From: Acidobacteriota bacterium
GTDB lineage: Bacteria; Acidobacteriota; Thermoanaerobaculia; Thermoanaerobaculales; Sulfomarinibacteraceae
Direction of reading: 5' to 3'
NCBI GenBank assembly: GCA_013152925.1
Contig: JAADFK010000162.1
Span: 1 to 52,829, forward strand
Length of the DNA: 52,829 bases
The translations under genes and the position numbers were made by a program. This document shows, one piece after another, positions 26,510 through 34,728 of the stretch (the first letter of the stretch is position 1; each line of letters begins with the position of its first letter). The notes below the pieces were generated by a model, which ran no database searches, was not told where the DNA came from, and saw only the letters and a list, made by a program, of their open reading frames with translations.

Positions 26510-28909
26510 TCATTCCTGCTCGAAGAACCTCCGGATGGCCTCTTCCGGGTTCTCGGGGAAGAGGTCGGAGGGATCCTCGCCGACCCAGTCTTCGGGAAGG
26601 AGCTCCAGGTACTGGCGCTGGGCGAAGCGGCGGCCCAGGAGCACGATGACGCCGCGGTCATCCGCGGAGCGGATCAGGCGGCCCGCAGCCTGGATGACGC
26701 GGGTCATGCCGGGGATCAGGTAGGCGTAGGCGAATCCCTGGCCGTACCGGTCCCGGTACCAGTCCCGCAGGAGCTGGCGTTCGGTGCCGAACTGGGGAAG
26801 GCCCGGTGAGACCACGAGCACCTGGGAGAGCATGCGGCCGGGGTAGTCGACGCCCTCGGCGAACATGCCGCCGAGGACCGCCATCAGGAGGGTCGGGTGG
26901 CCGGAGCCCAGGGCCTCGAGAACCTCGCGCTGGGTGCGGCCGTCGGCGCCGGGGCGCTGGCGAAGGACGGTGTGAGCAACGGCGGGCAGCCGGTCGTGGA
27001 CATGGGCGAGGAAGCGGTAACTGGGAAAGAGCACCAGCACGTTGTGTTCCGGGTGGGCCAGCCGGGCGATCCAGGAGGCGATGGGATCGTAGTTCTCGGG
27101 CCGGCGTTTCCAGGTGGTATCTACGGAGGTGAGGGCCAGGACCAGGCGGTTTTCCTGGGGGAATGGCGAGGGCACGTGGAGCGTCGCCGTTTCCTCCTCG
27201 GGGAAGCCCAGGACGTTTCTGTAGAACTCGAAGGGCTCCAGGGTGGCCGACATGGCAACGGTGCCGGCGGCCTCCCGAAGGATGCGGCCGATGAAGCGCG
27301 AGGCGTCCCGGCAGAGGATGCGAAGGGAGAGCTCACCGCCCGGGTCCCGCCGGACGAGGTGGACGAGCTCGTCGCCGCCCAGCCGCAGGACCTGGTGGAA
27401 GCGCGTCAGGGCCAGGAAGAGGTCCATGACGGGATCATCGGCGATCCACAGCTCGTTCTCGCGCTTGTACATCCAGTAGTCGAGCATGGCGCCGTCCAGC
27501 TCGACGCGCAGCTCGCCCACGGCGCGCTCGTCGAACTGTGCCAGCGCCTCGGCACCCTGCACCTCCTCCAGCGGGCCGACCGCCGTAGCCTCGATGTGAG
27601 CCGCGACCGCTGCGGTGATCTCGGACAGTCGGGAGAAGACCCTTGCCGTTCGGCCTTCCAGGAAAGCACCCGCGCGCGTGGTCAGGCCGGTACCGAGCTC
27701 GGGGGAGTAGTAGCCGCGGCTGCGGTCGGCCAGGTTGTGGGCCTCGTCGATGACGAGGATCGTGTCGCGAAGGGCGTTCCGTCCCATCAGGGCGCCGAGA
27801 CCGATGGAAGGGTCGAAAACGTAGTTGTAGTCGCAGATCACCAGGTGCGCCGGGTCCAGGAGCTCCAGGCTGACCTCGAAGGGGCAGATCTCGTGGGACC
27901 GTGCCCGCTCCGAGATGACATCGGGGTCCAGGTGATCGCTCCCGGCGAGCAGCTCCCGGACGATTCCTGAGCGTGCCAGCTTGACGCCGTACTCCCGGGC
28001 GTAGGGACAGAACTCCTCGTGGCAGACCATCTCGGTGTGGGCGCACATCTGGCCCTTGGCCCGCAGTTGAAGGCTGGTGTAGCGTCCCGCCTGCATGGCG
28101 CGGGAGGTGGAGACGGCGATGCGCTGCTGGAGCGTCTTGGCGGTCAGGAAGAGGACCCGCCGGCCGCTCTCCAGCGCCACACGAAGGACGGGATGGAGGA
28201 CGGCCGCCGTCTTGCCGCAGCCGGTCGGCGCGTTGATCAGCAGCTTCTGATCACTCCTCAGGGCCTCCTCCACGGCGCGGCCGATGCGTTCCTGGACGGG
28301 ACGGAGCTCGTCATGGGGGAAAGGAAGCGAGGCCGCAGCCCGCCGCGCCGCGGCCAGTGACTCCAGGCGCCGGCGCTCGGCGGCGAGGATCCGGTGGACC
28401 CTGGTCCGGACCCAGGCGAACACGGAGCTTGGGCGCCATGGGACCTCCTCCCGCCGTTCTTCCCCCGTCGCGATGTCCACGAGGACCAGCTGCAGCCGGC
28501 ACGGCTCCTCCGGGGGTGAGAGCATGAAGGCGTAGAGCCGGGCCTGCTGGCGGTACAGCTCCAGGCGTTCCTCGGCGTAGAGGTTGTGGAGGTCCACGGC
28601 GAAGTGGAGGGTCTTGATCTCGTCCACGCGGAGGACGCGTGGCCCGTCGAACACGACACCGTCGGCGCGGCCCGAGAGCTCCACGGTCCAGCCGTCGACC
28701 TCCACGACTTCCCGGACCTCCACCTCGGCCCGGTACCCAGGTTCGGCGGCGGTACAGGCCTCCTGGACGCGGCGGTGGAGCTCCTGGCCGAGCCAGAGGC
28801 GCGACAGCCCGGTGCCGCCAAGCCCGATGGCGCGGTGACCGGGGCCCTCCACAAGATCGCCGACGCTCAGCTCGATCCACCGGTTCCCGGAATCGATCCT
28901 GGCCCCCAT
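26510..28909 (-). CDS. PD-(D/E)XK nuclease-like domain fused to XPD/DinG-type helicase
   Basis: A 799-aa superfamily 2 helicase. Residues 1-195 resemble a RecB/Cas4-type PD-(D/E)XK domain with D83 (GRADGVVF) and E97-x-K99 (VDEIKT). The helicase has Walker A APTGCGKT (227-234), DEAH (388-391), a SAT motif and the motif VI region VIQAAGRLIRSADDRG. Four cysteines, C289, C296, C301 and C342, are spaced like the XPD [4Fe-4S] domain. A role in DNA repair or replication-fork processing is inferred. ATG 28909 has no SD. It is monocistronic, facing the transposase relic at its 3' end. Confidence 0.85.
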   Translation of the reverse strand: MGARIDSGNRWIELSVGDLVEGPGHRAIGLGGTGLSRLWLGQELHRRVQEACTAAEPGYRAEVEVREVVEVDGWTVELSGRADGVVFDGPRVLRVDEIKTLHFAVDLHNLYAEERLELYRQQARLYAFMLSPPEEPCRLQLVLVDIATGEERREEVPWRPSSVFAWVRTRVHRILAAERRRLESLAAARRAAASLPFPHDELRPVQERIGRAVEEALRSDQKLLINAPTGCGKTAAVLHPVLRVALESGRRVLFLTAKTLQQRIAVSTSRAMQAGRYTSLQLRAKGQMCAHTEMVCHEEFCPYAREYGVKLARSGIVRELLAGSDHLDPDVISERARSHEICPFEVSLELLDPAHLVICDYNYVFDPSIGLGALMGRNALRDTILVIDEAHNLADRSRGYYSPELGTGLTTRAGAFLEGRTARVFSRLSEITAAVAAHIEATAVGPLEEVQGAEALAQFDERAVGELRVELDGAMLDYWMYKRENELWIADDPVMDLFLALTRFHQVLRLGGDELVHLVRRDPGGELSLRILCRDASRFIGRILREAAGTVAMSATLEPFEFYRNVLGFPEEETATLHVPSPFPQENRLVLALTSVDTTWKRRPENYDPIASWIARLAHPEHNVLVLFPSYRFLAHVHDRLPAVAHTVLRQRPGADGRTQREVLEALGSGHPTLLMAVLGGMFAEGVDYPGRMLSQVLVVSPGLPQFGTERQLLRDWYRDRYGQGFAYAYLIPGMTRVIQAAGRLIRSADDRGVIVLLGRRFAQRQYLELLPEDWVGEDPSDLFPENPEEAIRRFFEQE

Positions 28910-29147
28910 GGTCTAGCGTCTCCCCGTCACGGTGGGGGGGGCGCCGGTCCGAGTGGTGAGCACCGCTTCCGCGGAGGCCGTGGCAGTGCGCCGGCGGCCG
29001 TCGGCGGTCCTTGCCCGGCGGCGCACCACGGAGCGGCGTCCTCGCGGTCTCGCAGCGCCGGGCGGTGGGGGAGGGTGGCTGACCATGGTCCTGCATTGTA
29101 CTGGTAAACTCGGTCCCGCGGCCGACCGGCCGCCGGCAGGAGGTCAG

Positions 29148-29927
29148 ATGGCGCGCACCAAGAGCAAGACTGGCACGAAACGATCGGGCCGGCGGCGCCC
29201 CTCCAGCAGGGGCGGGTGGGACAGATCCCGCTGGTTGATGGCGCTGGCGGTTCTGGGCGTCATTACCCTGATCGCGGCCATCCCCGTCTACCGCTGGTGG
29301 TGGCAGAAGGGAGAGGTTTCGGAGCTCGGCGAGGGCCTGAAGCTGCTGGAGCGGCAGGGATGCGTCAGCTGCCATCGGGACGGCAGCGGGTGTTGGCGCT
29401 GGCGGGCCGATGGGCGCCGGCCGGCTTCCACCGACGCCATCCGGGATGCGGTGCTCAACGGGCGTTCGGCCGCCGAGGGGTTCCCCGCCGCCATGCCGGC
29501 GTACGCCGGGCGTTTGCAAGCCCGGCAATGGCAAGGGCTCGTTGTGGCCACCGGGGTGCTGACGGGAATCCTCGGCGTCCCGGAGGACCAGGAGCTGGCG
29601 GCCGGCCGGGACATCGTCGCTCAGATGGGATGCGGATCGTGCCACGGGGCGCTGGGCGGTGGCGGCGTCGCCAACCCTGGATCGCTGACCGGTGCCGTGC
29701 CCGGATGGTACGGACGGAGCTTCGCGGCGTTGCAGCGGAAGGAGGGCGGCCTGGAGACGTTGCTCCAAGACGGTGGGAGGCAGCGGAAGAGCCTCATCCC
29801 CGGGGTCCCTCCACCCCTCCTGAACATGCCCCCGTACGGGGAACGCCTGGACTCCGTGGAGATGGACCTCCTGGTACGGTACCTGGAATGGCTCCACGAC
29901 ACGCCCCCATCCCTCGAGCCCTCCTGA
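29148..29927 (+). CDS. membrane-anchored dihaem cytochrome c
   Basis: A 259-aa protein with a Lys/Arg-rich cytosolic N-terminus, one membrane helix (about 29-48) and a periplasmic part with two CxxCH haem c sites, CVSCH (72-76) and CGSCH (162-166). Candidate axial methionines lie in AMPAYAG and NMPPYGE after the first and second sites. Two tandem class I cytochrome c domains carrying electrons in the periplasm are inferred. ATG 29148 follows a GGAGG SD. An in-frame extension upstream exists but lacks an SD. The following genes are a small TPR protein and the DUF1573 candidate selenoprotein. Confidence 0.85.
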   Translation: MARTKSKTGTKRSGRRRPSSRGGWDRSRWLMALAVLGVITLIAAIPVYRWWWQKGEVSELGEGLKLLERQGCVSCHRDGSGCWRWRADGRRPASTDAIRDAVLNGRSAAEGFPAAMPAYAGRLQARQWQGLVVATGVLTGILGVPEDQELAAGRDIVAQMGCGSCHGALGGGGVANPGSLTGAVPGWYGRSFAALQRKEGGLETLLQDGGRQRKSLIPGVPPPLLNMPPYGERLDSVEMDLLVRYLEWLHDTPPSLEPS

Positions 29928-29988
29928 GGCTTTTCCCTTCAGGAACGCCGGTTCGCGAGCCCTGCGGCAGTCTGAGGGTTCGTGCGAT

Positions 29989-30270
29989 ATGCCGTCGCGG
30001 GATTCCCCGTCTTCGTTGATCGTGCAGACAAACCGCTCGTTGCTGCACCCGGAGCCACGCCGGGGCCGGATGGAGGATGCACGGCGGTACCTGCTCCGGG
30101 CGTGCCGCCTGTACCGGACGAACCCCGAGGTCTGGGAGGCCCTGGCCCGCCTGGCCGAGGAGGGCGGCCACCCGGAGCTGGCCGGCCGGTACACCCGCAA
30201 GGCGATGCTGCGCCGCAGGGCGGGTCCCGGGGAGTCCGGTGAGCCGGAGGGGGGGGTCCGGCCCCGCTGA
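29989..30270 (+). CDS. small TPR-like protein
   Basis: A 93-aa basic protein. Residues 28-78 (MEDARRYLLRACRLYRTN, then EVWEALARLAEEGGHPELAG) resemble one and a half tetratricopeptide repeats, so a protein-interaction role is possible. No signal peptide is present. ATG 29989 has no clear SD, and a shorter start at the internal Met is possible. The tail is Gly/Glu-rich. It is the least certain of the genes in this cluster. Confidence 0.5.
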   Translation: MPSRDSPSSLIVQTNRSLLHPEPRRGRMEDARRYLLRACRLYRTNPEVWEALARLAEEGGHPELAGRYTRKAMLRRRAGPGESGEPEGGVRPR

Positions 30271-30285
30271 CTGGACGTGTTGCGC

Positions 30286-30291
30286 TACAAT
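30286..30291 (+). promoter_or_regulatory. -10 box upstream of the DUF1573 gene
   Basis: TACAAT lies 66 nt before ATG 30358. No good -35 is visible at 16-18 bp upstream. The gene itself has a GGAGGTG SD, so this would give a leader of about 60 nt. Confidence 0.4.
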
Positions 30292-30357
30292 CGGCCGTCG
30301 ATTGGCGGAACGCCGGGCCCGTGCGGCCGGGAGCCGCCACAAGCTTGGAGGTGTCCA

Positions 30358-31569
30358 ATGCGAGTCGAAGTGTTCTCCATGGCCCTGGCCGTCGCCCTCG
30401 CCGCCGCTGGCGGCGCGGCGGCCCAAAGCACACCACCGGCGCCCACGGCGAAGCCGGCGCCGATCCTCCACGTGAAGAGCGCGACGGTCGATGCCGGCGA
30501 GGTGCGGCCGGGGACGATCCTCGAGGGGAAGTTCATCTTCACCAACAGCGGTGACCGGCCCGTCAAGATTCTCAAGGCGGCCCCCTCCTGAGGCTGCACC
30601 GTCGCCGAGTTCGACTCGGTCATCCCGGCAGGTGGGTCGGGAAAGCTTATCGCGAAAGTCAAGACGCATCCGACGCAGGTCGGGAAGATCTCCAAGACCA
30701 TCCGTGTGATGACAGATGATCCCGCGGCTTCCCGGCTGATCCTACGGCTTGAGGGCACCATCGTGGCGCCGGTGGAGATCCTCCCGCAACGGAGGCTCTG
30801 GCTGACGGCCTTCGAGGGCCAGGCCTCGGAGAAGGAGCTCCTGTTGCGCCGGCACGACGGCAAACCGCTCCACGTGACGTCCCTGGATGTCAACAACCCG
30901 GAGCTGATCGAGGCCACCTTCGAGGAGGTCACGAAGGCGGTGCAACACGGCGGCCTGAACGCCCGGTCCGGAGACGTGTGGATCCATGTGAGGCTCAAGC
31001 CCCAGATGGCGGCCATCTCACGGTCGACGCGGGTGAACGTGACCACCGACGATCCCGAAGCAAAGCTCGTCAATATACCGGTCTCCATCCGGATCCGGGC
31101 ACGGGTCGAGGCGATCCCGCCGCAGGTGCAGCTATCGCTTCCGCCGGAGGGTGGCAAGGGCGCCCACCGTGTGCTTCACATCCGGAACAACATGGGCGGC
31201 AAGATCAAGGTCCTCGCCATCGCCAGCGATCACCCGGAGGACTTCACCGCAGAGCTCGTGTCCAAGCAACCTTCGTCCGACCAGGTCATTACCGTCCGCG
31301 TGACCGACCAGGCGGCCGAGAAGGAGCTCAGGACCAGGGTGTTCGGCAAGCTCCTCGTCACCACCGATGACCCCGGGGCCCGCGAGATCCGGGTGCCCGT
31401 CGTGCTCTGGAGGATGCCGCAACGGCGGCCCGTGCCGCCGGGGCAGAGCCGCGTGATCCGCCGCGGAGTCGCCCCGACCCCACCGGGCGGCATCATCCTT
31501 CATGCGAGGCCCGGCCGGCCGACCCCGGTGGAGAAGCCGGCGCCGGCTCCGACGCCGTTGCCGCACTGA
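30358..31569 (+). CDS. secreted DUF1573 protein with in-frame UGA: candidate selenoprotein (Sec78)
   Basis: One reading frame of 404 codons from ATG 30358 (GGAGGTG SD), interrupted only by TGA at 30589-30591, codon 78. Residues 1-22 are a signal peptide (ending GGAAAQ), so the protein is exported. A DUF1573 domain follows: FTNSGDRPVKILKAAPS, then the TGA, then GCTVAEFDSVIPAGGSGK. In DUF1573 proteins the motif at this point is CGCT, so the TGA replaces the first cysteine while the second (C80) is kept, giving Sec-Gly-Cys. Similarity runs on without shift after the TGA. A second related beta domain without cysteines (about 220-340) and a Pro-rich tail follow. A hairpin lies at SECIS distance. 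A sequencing error or nonsense mutation is the alternative. selA, selB and tRNA-Sec are not in the window. Confidence 0.8.
30589..30641 (+). promoter_or_regulatory. UGA codon and SECIS-like hairpin
   Basis: After the TGA (30589-30591) the mRNA can form CCGAGT (30605-30610) paired with ACTCGG (30614-30619), with a G-U pair below. The apical loop begins 20 nt after the UGA, inside the range of bacterial SECIS elements. CACC (30597-30600) with GGTG (30631-30634) can add a lower stem. The loop (TCG, or TTCGA if one pair opens) lacks the usual early G, so the fold is suggestive rather than diagnostic. Folded by eye only. Confidence 0.5.
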
Positions 31570-31584
31570 GAGGGGAGGTTGTTG

Positions 31585-32781
31585 ATGCTCGAGCCCACAA
31601 TCGCCCGGGAGGATCTGGAAACCTGGGCGGGCTTCCTTCTCGATCATTCGCTCGGAGGCATCGTCCCTGAGGATCGTGTCATGATCAAGGGCGAGCGGAT
31701 CTGCTGGCCGCTGATGGAGGTGCTCGAACGCCGCGTCATCGAGGCCGGCGCCGTCCCGGACGTCGTGCTCATCCCACCCAACAACGATCGCGGCCGCGTG
31801 TGGTCCTCCGCCATGGCGCGGCTTGGGGCCCGGGAGCAACTGGAGCGGGTACCCCAGTGGCACCGAGCCCGCTACGAATCCATGACCAAGTACGTGGAGG
31901 TCCTGGGCGCCGAAGATCCGTCGTCGTTCATGGCTCTCGAACCCGGCCAGCTCCAGGCGCTGGCGGCGGCGGATCATCCCTTCGCGGATCTCCGCCTCGC
32001 CCGTCCGTGGGTGATCACCCTCTTTCCCACACCGGCGGCCGCCGAGATGGAGGGCCTGGAGCTCGAGGAGTACACGCGCTTCATCGTGCGGGCCTCCACC
32101 ACGGATCCCGCCCCCTTGCGGGAGGCCGAGGAGGCCATCGCCCCGCTGTTCGACGCCGGGCGCCGGGTGGAGATCGTCACCGAGCATCCCCGCGACGGGC
32201 GCCGGCTTGTCCTGCGCATGGGGATCGAGGCGGGACGGGGCCGGATGTCATACGGGCTCAGGAACTTCCCTGATGGCGAAGTGTTCACGAGCCCGGATGC
32301 GCAGACGGTGGAGGGCGAGATCTTCGTCGATCTTCCGGTCAACTACGGTGGCCACGACATTCAGGGGATCCACCTGCGCTTTGCCGGCGGCCGGATCGTC
32401 GAGCACTCGGCCGAGGTGGGCGAGGATCGTCTCACTGCTATCATCGAAAGCGACGAGGGCTCCCACCGCCTGGGCGAGGTTGCACTGGGCATGAACCCCG
32501 GCCTGGACCGGGTTCTCAAGCACCCGCTGTTCGTTGAGAAAGTTGGTGGGACCCTGCACATCGCCATCGGGGCCAGTTACGAGGATTGCTACGTGGACGA
32601 CCCGGCGTCCCCCGAGGGGAAGAGCCGGCTCGAGGCGCTCGAGAGCCGGGGGGTCCTCAACCGCTCGGCGCAGCACGTGGACATCGTGACGGATTTCCGT
32701 CCCGGGGGCTGCGGCCGCTCCGTCACCATCGATGGTGTGCCGCTTCGTCCCCGGAACGGCGTCTGGGTCGTGGAGACATGA
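31585..32781 (+). CDS. M29-family (AmpS-like) aminopeptidase
   Basis: A 398-aa protein resembling the M29 thermophilic metallo-aminopeptidases. Conserved blocks are visible: GEIFVDLPV, a GEVALGMNPGLDR-type block, the FVEKVGGTLHIAIGASY block with glutamate and histidine metal ligands, and SAQHVDIVTDF near the C-terminus with a further His/Asp. It would release N-terminal amino acids using two divalent metals in the cytosol. ATG 31585 is chosen with GGGGAGG 7 nt upstream; TTG 31579 is closer to the SD and less likely. The stop overlaps the ClpX-like gene, so the two are coupled. Confidence 0.75.
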   Translation: MLEPTIAREDLETWAGFLLDHSLGGIVPEDRVMIKGERICWPLMEVLERRVIEAGAVPDVVLIPPNNDRGRVWSSAMARLGAREQLERVPQWHRARYESMTKYVEVLGAEDPSSFMALEPGQLQALAAADHPFADLRLARPWVITLFPTPAAAEMEGLELEEYTRFIVRASTTDPAPLREAEEAIAPLFDAGRRVEIVTEHPRDGRRLVLRMGIEAGRGRMSYGLRNFPDGEVFTSPDAQTVEGEIFVDLPVNYGGHDIQGIHLRFAGGRIVEHSAEVGEDRLTAIIESDEGSHRLGEVALGMNPGLDRVLKHPLFVEKVGGTLHIAIGASYEDCYVDDPASPEGKSRLEALESRGVLNRSAQHVDIVTDFRPGGCGRSVTIDGVPLRPRNGVWVVET

Positions 32782-33932
32782 GAATGGCCGAAACCGGTGA
32801 CACGGCACCGTCTGCGGGCGAGCTTCGTCCCCTGGCGTCCATCGCTCCCAAGGAGATCTTCGCCGAGCTGCAGCGCGGCGTGCTCGGTCAGGACACCGCG
32901 CTGCGCTACGTGGCGGTGGCCATCTTCAAGCACGTCACGGGGAAGGTGCCGGGGAACATCCTCCTGATCGGAAACTCCGGTACCGGTAAGACGACGATCA
33001 TGAACAACATCCAGCGTCTCTACCAGACCTTCCCCGAGTACCGTCCCTTCCGGTCGATGACGATCATCAACGCCAACCTCCTGGTGGACTCGGACCGGAT
33101 GGAGTTTCGGCCGGACCGCCTGTTGACCGCGGCCGAGCAGCGGGCTCGCTCGGTGCTGGGCCGGGACCCGACCGTGGAGGATCTCAAGGCGGCCATGGAG
33201 CGGGCGACCGTTTGTATCGACGAGATCGACAAGATGTCCTCCGTGGTGGCGGGCAAGCCCAACGCCATCGGCGTCGTCCTCCAGCAGGGACTGCTGACGT
33301 TGATGGAAGGGGAGACGGTCGCGTACAAGACCTACGCCTTCGTGGACGGCGAGGAGCGCGAGGTCACCTTGGACATCGATACCGGTGGCATGATGTTCAT
33401 CTGCGGCGGTGCCTTCGAGGGCCTCTACGATCAGGTCTACCTGCGGGTGGCCAAGCCGGGCAGCGGCGAGAAGCTCAAGTCTCACGCGATCCGCACGGCC
33501 GACGGCGACGTACGGATCGAGGAGCGCTTCACGCTGGGGGATTTTCTCAAGGACGAAGACCTGTTCACCTACGGCATGGTGCCCCAGTTCCTCGCGCGTT
33601 TCGACAACATCGTCCTGCTCGACGAGCTCTCGGTCGACGTGTTGAAGGAGATCCTCCTCAAGGCCTTCGACTCGCCGTACCAGCGGTCGCGCCGGTACTT
33701 CGAGGTGCTCGACATCGAGCTCGAGATCGAGGACCTGGCGGCGGCGCTCATCGCGGAGCAGGCCCAAAAACACACCCGGACGGGCGCCCGGGCCCTGCGG
33801 ACCATCTTCGGCAAGATCATCAACCGGCTGGAGTACGATCCCTGGAGGTCGGACGCCCTGGAGGAGCTTGAAGAAGGCAAACACCGCCTCGTTGTCACCG
33901 CCGGCCTGGTTCGGAGCAAGCTGGGGCTCTGA
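32778..33932 (+). CDS. ClpX-like AAA+ ATPase without zinc-binding domain
   Basis: A 384-aa AAA+ protein of the ClpX/HslU type. Walker A GNSGTGKT is at 65-72 and Walker B VCIDEIDKM at 145-153. The pore region and sensor segments are followed by a C-terminal small domain with sensor II GARALRTIFGKII. There is no N-terminal C4 zinc domain and no evident IGF-type ClpP loop, so partnership with ClpP is doubtful. A stand-alone unfoldase or remodelling enzyme is inferred. ATG 32778 overlaps the peptidase stop (ATGA); ATG 32784 is an alternative. Coupling to the M29-like gene hints at linked peptide turnover. Confidence 0.8.
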   Translation: MRMAETGDTAPSAGELRPLASIAPKEIFAELQRGVLGQDTALRYVAVAIFKHVTGKVPGNILLIGNSGTGKTTIMNNIQRLYQTFPEYRPFRSMTIINANLLVDSDRMEFRPDRLLTAAEQRARSVLGRDPTVEDLKAAMERATVCIDEIDKMSSVVAGKPNAIGVVLQQGLLTLMEGETVAYKTYAFVDGEEREVTLDIDTGGMMFICGGAFEGLYDQVYLRVAKPGSGEKLKSHAIRTADGDVRIEERFTLGDFLKDEDLFTYGMVPQFLARFDNIVLLDELSVDVLKEILLKAFDSPYQRSRRYFEVLDIELEIEDLAAALIAEQAQKHTRTGARALRTIFGKIINRLEYDPWRSDALEELEEGKHRLVVTAGLVRSKLGL

Positions 33933-34018
33933 GCTGTTCCGCTCCAAAAGCGCGGTGTTCGAGCCGTTTCCGATTCCAGACAGCTGCGGGGATTCCCGGC
34001 CAGTCGTTCGTTCCGGTG

Positions 34019-34024
34019 TAGACT
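34019..34024 (+). promoter_or_regulatory. -10-like hexamer of a leaderless transcript
   Basis: TAGACT, 6 nt (tggtgc) and then GTG 34031. No SD is present in the interval. The -35 position has no match. Confidence 0.45.
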
Positions 34025-34030
34025 TGGTGC

Positions 34031-34705
34031 GTGGCGCAACCAGTCCTTCGTTTCGATCTGGATCTTTTCGATTCTCTGGGGCGACGATTCGAACCCCAGG
34101 CCATGGTGATCCAAGAGGACCGGAACCTGATCATGGGTGGCCCCCGGGTGCTCGAGCCCGAGGAGGATGCGGCCGCTGCCGCCGAAGCTGCCCGGGGCTT
34201 CGAGCCACAGCACCTGGGCCGGTTCATCCTCGCAGGTCCGCGAGCGGAGGCGCCCACGTGGATCTACAGGGCGGTGGTCCACGACCTGGAGATGAGTCCC
34301 ACATGCCGCCCCGGCAACGTCCGGCGCTGCCTGGCCTCGATTCTCGTCGATGCGTCGGAAAGGGGCCTGAGGAGCCTGGGAACGGAGCCCCTGGGCCTGT
34401 GGCGGCGTTCGGGCCTGGACCTCGCAGAGATGGCCGTCGCCATCGACGAGGCGATCTTCGAGGCGGTCGGCGCTCTGCAAGACGGCGTGCGGTTGACCCT
34501 CCTGCTCAGGGAGTTTGAAACGCTCGAAGAGGTGTCCCGGCTGCTGCGCTCCTCACTTCTTCGCCGGGCCAGCCGGAGCTTCCATACGGTCGAAGGGGAC
34601 GCCGCGGTCGTGGAAGCGCGGAGCCACGGCCGCCGGTACCAGTTTCGTTTTGTCCCCGGGGCCCTGTCCGGGTACCTGGTGACCAGGTCGAGCCATGTGG
34701 GTTGA
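34031..34705 (+). CDS. macro-domain-like protein of unknown function
   Basis: A 224-aa cytosolic protein. The central part (residues about 75-165: WIYRAVVHDLEM, RRCLASILVDASERGLRSLG, IDEAIFEAVGAL) has the strand-helix order of a macro domain, which binds ADP-ribose-type ligands. The canonical Gly-rich phosphate loops are weak, so the match is tentative. An N-terminal 60-residue segment and a C-terminal beta segment (YQFRFVPGALSGYLVTR) flank it. GTG 34031 fits the adjacent -10 box. It lies 23 nt before the FHA regulator and is probably co-transcribed with it. Confidence 0.55.
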   Translation: MAQPVLRFDLDLFDSLGRRFEPQAMVIQEDRNLIMGGPRVLEPEEDAAAAAEAARGFEPQHLGRFILAGPRAEAPTWIYRAVVHDLEMSPTCRPGNVRRCLASILVDASERGLRSLGTEPLGLWRRSGLDLAEMAVAIDEAIFEAVGALQDGVRLTLLLREFETLEEVSRLLRSSLLRRASRSFHTVEGDAAVVEARSHGRRYQFRFVPGALSGYLVTRSSHVG

Positions 34706-34728
34706 ACACAAGACGGGAGGATGACGGG

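Noticed and set aside
30592..31569. Reading the DUF1573 locus as two separate genes or as a frameshifted pseudogene
   Set aside because: The frame is identical on both sides of the TGA, protein similarity is unbroken, and the second part has no SD or signal peptide of its own.
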